From the NCBI RefSeq assembly GCF_014201655.1, contig NZ_JACHEX010000001.1, positions 372,001 through 436,000 of the forward strand: DNA of 64,000 nt, in the 5' to 3' direction. The notes beneath the pieces are model-generated. The model was not told where the DNA came from. It saw only the letters and a program-made list of their open reading frames with translations, and searched no databases. Both the position numbers and the translations under genes were made by a program. The DNA comes from Thermosipho japonicus. Lineage in GTDB: Bacteria; Thermotogota; Thermotogae; Thermotogales; Fervidobacteriaceae. Positions 25,494 through 34,598 of the stretch are shown here, one piece after another (position 1 is the first letter of the stretch; each line of letters begins with the position of its first letter).

Positions 25494-26432
25494 TTAACCC
25501 TCCTTGATAAATTTTATTAAATTTAAAATTTCAACTTCAGCAGCTCCTCCCGATTTTATACTTCTATCAATAAAGTATAATCTTTTAATTATATCTTTTA
25601 ATTTCTCTTCTGAATAAATCAAAAGGTGATTTATTGGTTCAATTTTTTGACCTTTAAATTTAAATCCCAAAAATCTTGCAACTTTCGGAGAAGGAATTTT
25701 TAATTCTTTTGACAGTCTTGAAATTTCTGGCCAAAAAAATGAGGTTTTCTTTTCTACATTAACAAAAATTTTGAATAAAGAAATAAAATGAGATGAAAGT
25801 GTGTATACAATTATGATTGGTTCATAGTCCTTTATTATGTCTTTTAACAATCTAAATGATTCTTCTTTCATCTCAGAAATTGCAAAGCAAAAATCATCCA
25901 ACTTTGAAAGTGTATATTTATGAATCACATCTTTTAAAATATCAAAATTTAAATCTTTTCCAAAAACTTTTAATTTTTTTATTTCATTGTAAAGTGCAAA
26001 TTCATCAGGCCCAACATTTTCAAATAAAAAGTCAATTATTTCTCCTTTTACCTCAAGACCATGCTCTTTTAACATTTCAGAAATTAAACTTTTCCATTTC
26101 TCTTCTTCCCAAACATTGGGAAGCTTAAATTCTTCTCCTGAAATACCTTTTATTTTTTTCTGTGTCCTTAGAACAAGATAAACATCATCTGAAACAAGTA
26201 ATGCTAAAATTTCTTTTCTTTCTGATGTCTTGAATTTTTCAAAATCAACTACATCAATTACCGCCTTTTTGGAAAATAAACCTATATTTGATACTTTTTC
26301 TTTTATAATCTCTAGTCTATCTGTATAATCTGAATATACTCTCACATATTCTGCATTAAACTTACTTACCAGCTCCTTTACATATTCTTCTTTTTTTAAC
26401 TCGGAATTCCCCGATAAATTGATAATTGGCAT
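25494..26432 (-). CDS. holA: DNA polymerase III delta subunit-like protein
   Basis: The clamp-loader delta subunit, 312 residues from ATG 26432 (GAGGTG site 6 bases upstream). The AAA-like N-terminal part includes SKKAVIDVVDFEKFK and the segment ending VYLVLRTQKKIKG. The C-terminal part has the KLDDFCFAISEMKEESFRLLKDI helix region and a collar-like helical domain (ending near LYFIDRSIKSGG) typical of HolA. Sequence conservation in this family is low, so the assignment rests on overall pattern. It is the first gene of the ten-gene minus-strand run ending at rny. Confidence 0.82.
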   Translation of the reverse strand: MPIINLSGNSELKKEEYVKELVSKFNAEYVRVYSDYTDRLEIIKEKVSNIGLFSKKAVIDVVDFEKFKTSERKEILALLVSDDVYLVLRTQKKIKGISGEEFKLPNVWEEEKWKSLISEMLKEHGLEVKGEIIDFLFENVGPDEFALYNEIKKLKVFGKDLNFDILKDVIHKYTLSKLDDFCFAISEMKEESFRLLKDIIKDYEPIIIVYTLSSHFISLFKIFVNVEKKTSFFWPEISRLSKELKIPSPKVARFLGFKFKGQKIEPINHLLIYSEEKLKDIIKRLYFIDRSIKSGGAAEVEILNLIKFIKEG

Positions 26433-26500
26433 TTTAATCACCTCAAAGTGTATTATAACATCAATTTTATATTATAATATTAACCAAGAGGAGGAAAAAT

Positions 26501-27514
26501 ATGAAAGATAAAATTATTCAAATTTTAAATAAGCATAACTTAAAGGCAAATCCAAAACAAATTGAAAATTTCTACAATATACTTAATAAAGAAGAAATAG
26601 ATGATAAAACATTAGAAAATCTTGTTCTAATGAATTTAACTATTGGCGAATCTTACTTTTTTAGAGATAAAGAAATACTAAAAAAACTCAAAAATATTTT
26701 AAAAACAAAAAAATTTTGGAAAATACTTAGTGTCGGCTGTTCTCGCGGAGAAGAAGTTTATACCCTTTCGTTTATCGCACAAGAATTAAAAATAAATATG
26801 GAAATTACAGGAATTGATGTAAATAAAGAAAGAATTAAGCAAGCAAGGGAAGGAAAATACAAAAATTGGAGTGTAAGATTTTTAAATAAGGACCAAATTG
26901 AAAAATATTTTGAAATAAAAGATGGATATTTTTACGTAAAAGAACAATATAGAAAAAATGTGAATTTCGAAAATCTAAATATACTAGATTTAAATAATAC
27001 AGACAAAAAATTTGATATAATATTTTTAAGAAGAGTCTTGATTTACATTTCAAACCCAGAAAAAATTATAGAAAAAATATACTCATTATTAAAAAATGAT
27101 GGATATTTAGTAATAGGACTTGGTGAATATTTTCCAGACTTGTTTAAGTATTTTTCTCCGCTTCTTCCAATATCAAGTTCTATACTAGTTAAAAATCCTA
27201 AAAAGGTTGAAAGCAAACAGATTCACAAAAAAGTTTTGTCTGAAATAAAAAAACAAAAAATAGAACTAAATCTCGAAGAAAATATAGTAATTTTGGAAAA
27301 ATATATAGAAAAAAAAGAATTTGACTCAGCCTACAAAATAGTTAAACAGCTTTCAAAGAAATTCCCTCTCTCATTCATAGTCTGGAAGTATAAAGCATAT
27401 ATAGAATTAGAACTCAATCTTAAAAATGACGCAAAAGAATCGTTAAAAAGAGCTTTAATTTTAAACAATAAAGACGAGGAAATTTGGCAGTTAAAATATG
27501 CCATTGAAGAGTAA
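26501..27514 (+). CDS. CheR-type chemoreceptor methyltransferase with C-terminal TPR
   Basis: A 337-residue protein with a small N-terminal helical domain, the CheR motif GESYFFRD (about residue 50), the SAM-binding segment SVGCSRGEEVYTLSF and a D-I-I-F-L-R-R-V region equivalent to the conserved post-motif. The last 80-90 residues form TPR-like helices (KFPLSFIVWKYKAYIELEL). CheR methylates receptor glutamates using SAM. The TPR tail suggests protein-protein interaction, as in receptor-specific CheR proteins of alternative chemosensory systems. It is the first gene of a plus-strand chemosensory run and is divergent from holA. Confidence 0.88.
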   Translation: MKDKIIQILNKHNLKANPKQIENFYNILNKEEIDDKTLENLVLMNLTIGESYFFRDKEILKKLKNILKTKKFWKILSVGCSRGEEVYTLSFIAQELKINMEITGIDVNKERIKQAREGKYKNWSVRFLNKDQIEKYFEIKDGYFYVKEQYRKNVNFENLNILDLNNTDKKFDIIFLRRVLIYISNPEKIIEKIYSLLKNDGYLVIGLGEYFPDLFKYFSPLLPISSSILVKNPKKVESKQIHKKVLSEIKKQKIELNLEENIVILEKYIEKKEFDSAYKIVKQLSKKFPLSFIVWKYKAYIELELNLKNDAKESLKRALILNNKDEEIWQLKYAIEE

Positions 27515-27528
27515 TAGGGAGTGATAAT

Positions 27529-28212
27529 ATGTATTATCTTTGTGAAATTGAAGATGACAATGATATAATCAAGATAGCTCTTCCAAAAGAAAAAATAATA
27601 GGTATAAGTGATAAAGTAGTAAAATCTACTAAAACTTGCGATTTTGCACTCCACAAAAATAAGTTATATCCAATTTTAACCCACGCAGATCTTAAAAATC
27701 CAAAATTTAAATTCTTTCTTATATTCAAAGATTTTGCTTTTGGAATAACAAGATTAATCAAAGAAACAAAAAGCACTCCAATTGAAATAATTAAAAATGA
27801 ACTATACACAGGTTTGATAAAAGAAAAAGAAGAGTACTTTATATACAACATTGAAAAATTAAAACCAACTCAAAAAGTAAGATATTTGGATAGAAATGAT
27901 AATAATGAATTTGATGAGGAAAAATTTAATTATGTAGTTGTTGATAGAAAATATGCAATTGCAATAAATAATATCTCCACTATATTATCAAGTAAAGAAA
28001 TAGTTAAATACCCAACAGAAAAATTTATTGGATTTGTAGACTATAAAAAGATAATTCCAGTTAAACAAATAAAAGAAGGAAAATACGTTATAATTACAAA
28101 TAATATAGCCTATCAATGTAGCGATATACAAACTGCAAACGGAAAAGTATTAGAAGGGGAAGATGAAAAGGTATTAGAAAGTAATATTGGTAAATTCCCA
28201 ATTTTGGAGTGA
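27529..28212 (+). CDS. Divergent CheW-like coupling protein, probably two tandem CheW-type folds
   Basis: A 227-residue protein between cheR and cheA. Two similar halves can be seen, roughly residues 1-105 and 118-227. Each has beta-strand-rich blocks of CheW/CheA-P5 type; in the second half FIGFVDYKKIIPVKQI resembles the CheW strand pattern G-x-hydrophobic-x-IPV. CheW links receptors to CheA. The sequence is too divergent to be sure, and a single stretched CheW is possible. ATG at 27529 follows GGGAGTG; its end overlaps only the spacing before cheA. Confidence 0.6.
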   Translation: MYYLCEIEDDNDIIKIALPKEKIIGISDKVVKSTKTCDFALHKNKLYPILTHADLKNPKFKFFLIFKDFAFGITRLIKETKSTPIEIIKNELYTGLIKEKEEYFIYNIEKLKPTQKVRYLDRNDNNEFDEEKFNYVVVDRKYAIAINNISTILSSKEIVKYPTEKFIGFVDYKKIIPVKQIKEGKYVIITNNIAYQCSDIQTANGKVLEGEDEKVLESNIGKFPILE

Positions 28213-28217
28213 TGTGT

Positions 28218-29981
28218 ATGGATTTTTCTGAAATTTTTTTCTCCGAATTAAAAGATAAAGTTTCTGAATCAATAAATATTATTGAAGAGCTAAAAAAATC
28301 AAAAGATAAAAAATACATAAAAGATCTCTATAGGATATTTCACACGCTTAAAGGATCTGCAAGTCTTGTAAACCTTGAAAATTTTAGAGATTTTTCGCAC
28401 AAAGTAGAGCAATATTTTAAGGAAAGCCTTGAATCAGAAAAACTTCCTGATGAATCTTTTTTAGATAACTTAATTGCGATAATAAGTAATTTTTCTAATA
28501 AAAATACAGACCTAACAGAAACTGAAGTCAAAGATTTTCTTGAAATACTTGAAGGTAAAAAGGATGCAAGTGAAAATATAGTAATATCTGAAAAAGAAAT
28601 TTTTAAAATTTCTGAAATTAGCGAATACATTTCTAAAGTACTAGAAATTGAAAACAGTATCTTGAGAAATGATTTAAAAAGTGCTTTGAGTGAAATCAGA
28701 AATCTGAAAAAATATCTTTTAAATACTTTGGATGAAATAGTTTTTGTAAAGCTAGAGAATATATTAAAAGACCTAAAAAAATTAGTATCAAGAGAAGCAA
28801 ATAGATACGGAAAAAAAGTTGAACTTTTACTAGAAATAGAAAATGTAAAAATCGAAAAAGAAGACTCAAAAGATATTATTGATATTCTTGTTCACCTTGT
28901 AAGAAACTCAATAGCTCATGGAATAGAAAATCCCGACGAAAGAAAAAAATTAGGAAAAAATGAAGTTGGAAAAATATGGATAAGATCATACGTAGACCAA
29001 GGAAATATATTTATAGAGGTAGAAGATGATGGAAAAGGTCTAGATATTGAAAAGATAGAAAACAAGGTAAAAGAAAAAAACTTGAATGTAACCCCACTTG
29101 AAGCAATTTTTCTTCCTGGATTTAGTTCCAAGGACAAAGCTGATGAACTCTCTGGAAGAGGTATTGGCCTTGACATGGTTAAAAACTTTGCAAATTTGCG
29201 TGGTGGGGATGTAAAAGTAGAAACTCAAAAAGGAAAAGGAACAAAGTTTACCGTGTTTTTCAAAACTAAAAGCTTTATCACAAAAGTTCTAGTAGTTGAA
29301 GACAGCGAAAGAATTTTTGCAATAGAAACTTCTCATATATTAAAAATTGAAAACTACAACGAAAAAGAAATGCAAATAGAAAATAAAATTGCTTCTGAAG
29401 GAAAGTTATATGAGATATATTATAAGTCAAAAAAACCAAAGTTTGTTATAATCACCAAAAATGAAAAGGCAATAGTTGTAAATAATATCATAGGAACCTT
29501 TGACGGTCAATTAATAGTTCAAGAAATAAGAGAAATAAAAGGCTTTATTAAAAATATTTTTTCAAGTCCTATCCCACTTCTAGATACTAATACTCTAAAA
29601 AAGAACGTAACATCTAAAAATGAGGAAAAAAAGAAAATACTACTTATAGATGACTCCATAGTTACAAGAAATGTTGTCTCAAAATTTTTAGAAAACCGGG
29701 GATATAATGTTGTAACGGCAAAGAACGGGTATGATGGTATAGAAAAATTCAAAAACCAAGAATTTGATATAGTAATTTCAGATGTTGAAATACCAAGAAT
29801 TAATGGGTTTGAAATCACAAGGAAGATAAAAGAAATTAATCATAACGTTCCTGTTATAATTTTTAGCACACTTTCACAAAAAAATTTTGATAAAGCTATT
29901 GAGTCTGGAGCTGACTCATTTATATCAAAAGATGAACCACCAGAAAACTTATTAAGATTAATCGAAAAATTTTCAAAGTGA
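28218..29981 (+). CDS. CheA-CheY hybrid histidine kinase
   Basis: A 587-residue CheA fused to a receiver domain. In order: an HPt domain with phospho-accepting His42 in IFHTLKGSASL, a dimerisation region, an HATPase_c domain with LVRNSIAHGIENPDER (N box), DDGKGLD (G1) and GRGIGLDMV (G2), a CheW-like P5 domain from about residue 353, and a C-terminal receiver with ILLIDDS, the phospho-acceptor Asp in IVISDVEIPRINGFE and Lys in FISKDE. No P2 domain is visible. This fused layout is typical of Frz- or alternative-function chemosensory systems rather than the main flagellar pathway. ATG 28212 is an alternative start. Confidence 0.92.
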   Translation: MDFSEIFFSELKDKVSESINIIEELKKSKDKKYIKDLYRIFHTLKGSASLVNLENFRDFSHKVEQYFKESLESEKLPDESFLDNLIAIISNFSNKNTDLTETEVKDFLEILEGKKDASENIVISEKEIFKISEISEYISKVLEIENSILRNDLKSALSEIRNLKKYLLNTLDEIVFVKLENILKDLKKLVSREANRYGKKVELLLEIENVKIEKEDSKDIIDILVHLVRNSIAHGIENPDERKKLGKNEVGKIWIRSYVDQGNIFIEVEDDGKGLDIEKIENKVKEKNLNVTPLEAIFLPGFSSKDKADELSGRGIGLDMVKNFANLRGGDVKVETQKGKGTKFTVFFKTKSFITKVLVVEDSERIFAIETSHILKIENYNEKEMQIENKIASEGKLYEIYYKSKKPKFVIITKNEKAIVVNNIIGTFDGQLIVQEIREIKGFIKNIFSSPIPLLDTNTLKKNVTSKNEEKKKILLIDDSIVTRNVVSKFLENRGYNVVTAKNGYDGIEKFKNQEFDIVISDVEIPRINGFEITRKIKEINHNVPVIIFSTLSQKNFDKAIESGADSFISKDEPPENLLRLIEKFSK

Positions 29982-29990
29982 GGAAAAAAC

Positions 29991-30557
29991 ATGGAAAAGA
30001 TTGTTATTATAGGCTCTGCAGGAAGCCCAAATAATGTTATCAAATTACTCAAAATCAATCAAAAATTAAATATTCCAATATTACTTTGCATTCATTTTGA
30101 AAAAAGTGCTATAGAAAATTTTGCAAATAGCATAAAAAAAGAAACAGGGCATGAAATTTTTATAGTTAGTGGACCAAAAACCTTAAAATCTGGATTATAT
30201 ATAGCTGAAGGTGGTAAAGATCTAGTATTTAAAACCAATAGAGTTTTAATGTCTGGAGTATACAAAAAAACAAAAACTCATCCTTCGATCGAAATATTAC
30301 TCAACTCAATTGAAAAACTTAATGATAAAAATTTTCATATTTTCGTGTTAAGTGGTCTTGGAAACGATGGTGCTAACATTGCACAATCTTTAGAACAAAA
30401 GGGAGTAAAATTTTACATCGAAAAAAAACCCTTGTTTGATTATCTACCAAGAAGTTTTTTAAATAATTTAAAAAATTACCTACACCTTACAATAAATGAG
30501 ATGAAAAATATAATCATACAAATCAATGAAAAAAGAAGAAGAGAACTTGTCAAATAA
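29991..30557 (+). CDS. CheB-type methylesterase catalytic domain without receiver domain
   Basis: A 188-residue protein that covers only the CheB esterase domain. The catalytic triad residues appear: Ser in IIGSAGSPNN near the start, His in LLCIHFEK (about residue 35) and Asp in LSGLGNDGANIA (about residue 124). CheB removes methyl groups from, or deamidates, receptors. The usual N-terminal receiver domain is missing, so it cannot be activated by CheA phosphorylation in the normal way. It starts at 29991, 9 bp after cheA. Confidence 0.85.
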   Translation: MEKIVIIGSAGSPNNVIKLLKINQKLNIPILLCIHFEKSAIENFANSIKKETGHEIFIVSGPKTLKSGLYIAEGGKDLVFKTNRVLMSGVYKKTKTHPSIEILLNSIEKLNDKNFHIFVLSGLGNDGANIAQSLEQKGVKFYIEKKPLFDYLPRSFLNNLKNYLHLTINEMKNIIIQINEKRRRELVK

Positions 30558-30642
30558 AATCCAATAGTTTTTAACTTCGATGCTTGATGCAATTTTATAT
30601 CAAAATATCTTAAAAATTTTCAAAAAAATTGCTCAAATGAAA

Positions 30643-30671
30643 TTTACATGTATCTCATTGGAAAATATAAA
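30643..30671 (+). promoter_or_regulatory. Likely promoter of the receptor gene
   Basis: TTTACA at 30643-30648, a 17-bp spacer and TATAAA at 30666-30671, about 100 bp ahead of the receptor start. Confidence 0.5.
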
Positions 30672-30701
30672 AACTACGCAAAATATTTTTGATTAACAAA
30701 C

Positions 30702-30719
30702 TTTACTAGGTTTACTTGG
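30702..30719 (+). repeat. Tandem 9-bp direct repeat upstream of the receptor gene
   Basis: TTTACTAGG is followed directly by TTTACTTGG, with one mismatch. TTAACAAA-type segments lie on either side (around 30692 and 30720). It sits in the untranslated leader downstream of the predicted promoter and could be a protein-binding site; no regulator is known. Confidence 0.45.
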
Positions 30720-30772
30720 TTAACAAAAAGAATTCAAAACTTTTAAATTTAATCTATCAGGGAGGGATTTAA

Positions 30773-32032
30773 ATGAAAAAAGATATTAAATATGGATTTC
30801 TTATTTCTGGAATTTTTTTAGTATTTGTTTTTTTACTTGCAATTACTTTTGTTCTCCCTCAAGTAAAAAAAACTTTTAAAAATGAAATTTTAGAATCTTT
30901 CCTTTCAGAAATTAAGCTTGTTGTAGAAACAAAAGCTTATGATAAATTATTTAACAATTATCAACACAAAGGATATTATTTTATAATCTCAAAAAATGGG
31001 ACGACATTGAATCACTCTGATACATCAAAAATTGGTAAAAATATTGCAGATTATGTACCAGAATTGTTTAAAGCCATGAAAGAAAAAAAAGAAGGGATAG
31101 TTGAATATAATTTTGAAAATGAAAAGAGATATGCTGCCTTTGCATTCGATGGCAATGTATTTGTAGCTCATTCTGTAACAGAAAGTGAATTATTTGAAAA
31201 TTATAATACTTTAGCAAAAAATATTATTTTTATTGGATTTCCAATCATAATCATTGCAACAATTGCATTAGGATACTTTATGTCAAAAATCCTCTCAAAG
31301 GATACTCTAAAACAATTCAACTATATAAAATCTCTATTTCAAAATATATCAGAGAATGTTCTTTCAACCTCATCTTCTACTTCCGAAATAAAATCAATGG
31401 CTGAGAATACAGAAAATGCTATTAATGAATTAGATAGATCAGTTGAAGAATTTGCAGCATATATTCAAGAAAGCTCTGCAGAAATAGAAACTGCAATAAA
31501 AAAAGTAAAAGATTTTACGATTACTATTCAAGAAATAATAAACTCAAGTTCAAAGTTAAATGAATTAACGGATATTTTAACAGATTTAACAGAACAAATT
31601 GCAGATGTTTCAGATACGATAACAGTTCTTGCAATAAATGCTTCAATTGAAACTAGTAAAGAAACTATGGATAGAGAAGGACTTTCAAGAATAGCTGAAA
31701 TGATAATGGAACTTTCAAATAATACTCGAAAACTTGTAAAAGATTCAAAGGCCTCCTTACTTGATATTGAAAACATAATCACTTCTAACATATTATTGTC
31801 TGAAAAAGCATCAAAAGAAACTATTACAGTAAACGAATCTTTAAAATCAATTGATTCTGCCAATAGAGAAAACGTTCAAAACATAGATAAATTAATAAAA
31901 ATTTCAAAGAGTACTCATGATGCAGTTGAAGAGTTATACGAAGGTCTTGAACAAGTTGAAATGGCCATTAATAACATAAAAGAACAAGTAAACGAATTCG
32001 AAAATGCAATGAAAAATTCGAAAATCATCTAA
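30773..32032 (+). CDS. Divergent methyl-accepting chemotaxis protein-like receptor
   Basis: A 419-residue membrane receptor. A first transmembrane helix (about residues 8-30) is followed by a short sCache-like outer domain (FIISKNGTTLNHSDTSKIG), a second helix (about 143-166) and a cytoplasmic coiled coil of about 250 residues. The region that should be the conserved signalling tip is weakly preserved (ITVLAINASIETSKE in place of the usual LALNAAIEAAR), and no HAMP domain is obvious. It probably feeds the CheA-CheY hybrid encoded upstream. A 215-bp gap with its own promoter separates it from cheB. Confidence 0.8.
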   Translation: MKKDIKYGFLISGIFLVFVFLLAITFVLPQVKKTFKNEILESFLSEIKLVVETKAYDKLFNNYQHKGYYFIISKNGTTLNHSDTSKIGKNIADYVPELFKAMKEKKEGIVEYNFENEKRYAAFAFDGNVFVAHSVTESELFENYNTLAKNIIFIGFPIIIIATIALGYFMSKILSKDTLKQFNYIKSLFQNISENVLSTSSSTSEIKSMAENTENAINELDRSVEEFAAYIQESSAEIETAIKKVKDFTITIQEIINSSSKLNELTDILTDLTEQIADVSDTITVLAINASIETSKETMDREGLSRIAEMIMELSNNTRKLVKDSKASLLDIENIITSNILLSEKASKETITVNESLKSIDSANRENVQNIDKLIKISKSTHDAVEELYEGLEQVEMAINNIKEQVNEFENAMKNSKII

Positions 32033-32045
32033 TGAGGAGGAAAAT

Positions 32046-32909
32046 ATGTTAAACTTTTGCACTCTTTGTCCAAGAAAATGCAGAGTCAACAGGTATAAAC
32101 AGAAGGGAATATGTGGTGCTGATTATAAAGTTAGAGTTTCAAATATTTTACTCCACAAAGGAGAGGAACCTCCCATATCTGGAAAAAATGGAGCAGGAAT
32201 TATATTTTTTTCAGGCTGCCCTATGAAATGTATTTATTGTCAAAATATGGGATTTTCTCAAAAAGGGGTTGGAAAAGAAATTTCCATTGAAAAGCTTGCT
32301 GAGGCATTTTTAACATTACAAGAAAATGGTGCAGAAACTCTAGATCTTGTAACAGCAACACAATACGTTCCCCAAGTAATTGAGGCACTAAAAATTGCGA
32401 AAAATAAAGGATTTAATTTACCTGTCGTATATAATACCTCCAGCTATGAAAATGTTGAAACTTTAAATATGCTTGAAGGTTATATAGATATTTACCTTGC
32501 CGATATAAGGTATACCAATTCTATGTATGGTGAAAAATATTCCAAAGTTAAAAACTATTGGGAAATTGCTCAAGAAGCTATAAAAGAGATGTATAGACAA
32601 GTCGGTGCATTTAGTGAAGAAAGCAAAAGAGGTATAATAATTAGAATACTTGTCCTTCCAAATAATGTGTCAGGACATTTTAAAGCTTTAAGATTCATAG
32701 CAGAACTCGATCCAAAAATTCCTGTATCGTTAATGTCACAATACCTACCCCATTTTGGGGCAAAGAATGATCCGTTGATAGGTAGAAAAATTACAAAAGC
32801 TGAATATATGGAAGCAGTTGAATATATGGAATTTCTTGGTTTAAATGGATGGATCCAACTTGATGAAAAAGATAGACTAACCACTAAGGCGGTGAATTTT
32901 AAATGGTAA
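32046..32909 (+). CDS. Radical-SAM protein of the PflX-like (COG1313) group
   Basis: A 287-residue radical-SAM protein. The SAM-cluster motif is FFSGCPMKCIYCQN (Cys-x3-Cys-x2-Cys, about residues 60-67). An extra N-terminal cysteine set, CTLCPRKCRVNR with GICGA, could bind another cluster. These proteins are often annotated as pyruvate formate-lyase activating-enzyme-like, but no substrate protein has been shown. It starts 13 bp after the receptor gene and overlaps the next radical-SAM gene by 7 bp. Confidence 0.85.
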   Translation: MLNFCTLCPRKCRVNRYKQKGICGADYKVRVSNILLHKGEEPPISGKNGAGIIFFSGCPMKCIYCQNMGFSQKGVGKEISIEKLAEAFLTLQENGAETLDLVTATQYVPQVIEALKIAKNKGFNLPVVYNTSSYENVETLNMLEGYIDIYLADIRYTNSMYGEKYSKVKNYWEIAQEAIKEMYRQVGAFSEESKRGIIIRILVLPNNVSGHFKALRFIAELDPKIPVSLMSQYLPHFGAKNDPLIGRKITKAEYMEAVEYMEFLGLNGWIQLDEKDRLTTKAVNFKW

Positions 32910-33643
32910 TTGTTAACCCTTCAGGAACTCTACCAATTTCTGTTACAAAAGGTTGCCCAATGAACTGTAAGCATTGTGGTGGTGTTTACGTAAAAAGCAT
33001 GACACATATCGACAATATTGAAAGATATGTAAATAAATATAAGTCTTTTTTGATAAGCGGTGGAATGTCTAATGATGGTATTATACCTTTCTCGCCATAT
33101 CTAAACAAATTAAAAGAATTAAAAAGAACTTACAATTTACAATACAATTTTCATATAGGATTTCCAAAAGAACCCCCATTTGAAATAATCGATGTTGCTG
33201 ATGTAGTAAGTTTTGATTTTTTCTCAGATGAAAATGTAATGCAAGAAGTTTATACAATTAAAAGAACAAAAGATGAAATACTTTCTGCAGTTTTACCACT
33301 TCCTATAAAGAAAGTACCGCACATAACTATTGGTATTTTGTGTGGTAAAATTACACATGAGGAAAAAAGCATAGAAATATTAAAAGATTACTTCGATACA
33401 ATCGTTCTAAATATTCTTATTCCAACAAAAAACACGGCATACAAAGATTGTAACCCACCAACTGTTGATGAAGTTGCTAAGGTTTTTAATCTTGCAAAAA
33501 AACATTTTAAAAGTGTAATACTTGGTTGTATGCATCCTCATGGAAAGTATAGAAAAGAACTTTTAGAAAAAATTAGCCCAGATGTATTTGTAAATTCTGC
33601 AAGTAAGAATTACGATTTTAAAGGCTGTTGCTCGTTTTTGTAA
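32903..33643 (+). CDS. Radical-SAM protein of the COG1856-like group
   Basis: A 246-residue protein with the radical-SAM motif TKGCPMNCKHCGG near residue 20 and LISGGMSNDG soon after, which is typical of radical-SAM GGxxxxG SAM-binding segments. The C terminus ends in Cys-Cys. The family is uncharacterised; homologues often pair with the PflX-like gene, as here, where the two overlap by 7 bp. Function unknown. Confidence 0.8.
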   Translation: MVIVNPSGTLPISVTKGCPMNCKHCGGVYVKSMTHIDNIERYVNKYKSFLISGGMSNDGIIPFSPYLNKLKELKRTYNLQYNFHIGFPKEPPFEIIDVADVVSFDFFSDENVMQEVYTIKRTKDEILSAVLPLPIKKVPHITIGILCGKITHEEKSIEILKDYFDTIVLNILIPTKNTAYKDCNPPTVDEVAKVFNLAKKHFKSVILGCMHPHGKYRKELLEKISPDVFVNSASKNYDFKGCCSFL

Positions 33644-33665
33644 AAATAAACAAAGGAGGATAAAA

Positions 33666-34598
33666 ATGAATATAGTAGGAGTAGACCTCGGAGGAACATA
33701 CGTAAAAATTGGGTTGGTTGATTCCAAAAATGGAAAAATATTAAAAAAATCTTCTATTGAAACGAAAGTTGAACTTGGTGGGCAAGAAGTTGTTAAAAGG
33801 ATTGCAAATGCAATATTAAAACTTACTGAAGAGACTGATTATCACGCAGTAGGTATCGGCTCTCCAGGTTCAATAGACAAAGAAAACGGAGTTGTTAGAT
33901 TCTCTCCTAATTTTCCAGATTGGCATAATTTTCCTTTAGGTTCACTTCTATCAGAACTTTTGGGTAAAAACGTATACGTTGAAAACGATGCAAATTCATT
34001 TGCGTTAGGGGAAAAATGGTTCGGTGCAGGAATAGGAAAAGATCATATTGTTGCATTAACACTTGGAACCGGTGTTGGTGGCGGAGTAATTTCACATGGA
34101 ACTTTAATTACAGGTTCTACCGGAATAGGTGCAGAATTAGGCCACGTTATTATAAATCCAAATGGACCACTTTGTGGTTGTGGAAACTATGGATGTCTTG
34201 AGGCATACGCTTCTGCAACTGCAATTGTAAGGATGGCAACAGAAAGGAAGAAAAAATTTCCAAATTCAATAATATTTAAAAATGAAAAAGTTACAGCTAA
34301 AGCTGTATTTGACGCAGCACGAGACGGTGATAGACTTGCTTTAATGTTAAGAGATGAAGTTGTTGAAGCACTTGCTATTGGTATAACAGGATTTGTTCAT
34401 ATCTTTAACCCTGAAGTAGTTATTATTGGCGGTGGTGTTTCAAGGGCTGGAGATATCTTGTTTGAACCGCTTAGAAAAAGAGTTAATGAACTTGTAATGC
34501 CAACCTTTAAAGATACATTTGAAATAATTCAAAGCCCATTGGTTGAAAACGCGGGCATATTGGGGGCTGCTTCTATTGTTCTCCAAAGAGAAAACTGA
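33666..34598 (+). CDS. ROK-family glucokinase
   Basis: A 310-residue sugar kinase that phosphorylates glucose or a related hexose with ATP. The N-terminal phosphate motif is VDLGGTYVKIGLVD, the substrate site is VENDANSFALGE (Asp catalytic), and TLGTGVGGGVI and the ROK zinc motif CGCGNYGCLEAY follow, all intact. There is no DNA-binding domain, so it is an enzyme, not a repressor. ATG at 33666 follows AAAGGAGG. The 3' end overlaps the PfkB kinase gene. Confidence 0.92.
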   Translation: MNIVGVDLGGTYVKIGLVDSKNGKILKKSSIETKVELGGQEVVKRIANAILKLTEETDYHAVGIGSPGSIDKENGVVRFSPNFPDWHNFPLGSLLSELLGKNVYVENDANSFALGEKWFGAGIGKDHIVALTLGTGVGGGVISHGTLITGSTGIGAELGHVIINPNGPLCGCGNYGCLEAYASATAIVRMATERKKKFPNSIIFKNEKVTAKAVFDAARDGDRLALMLRDEVVEALAIGITGFVHIFNPEVVIIGGGVSRAGDILFEPLRKRVNELVMPTFKDTFEIIQSPLVENAGILGAASIVLQREN

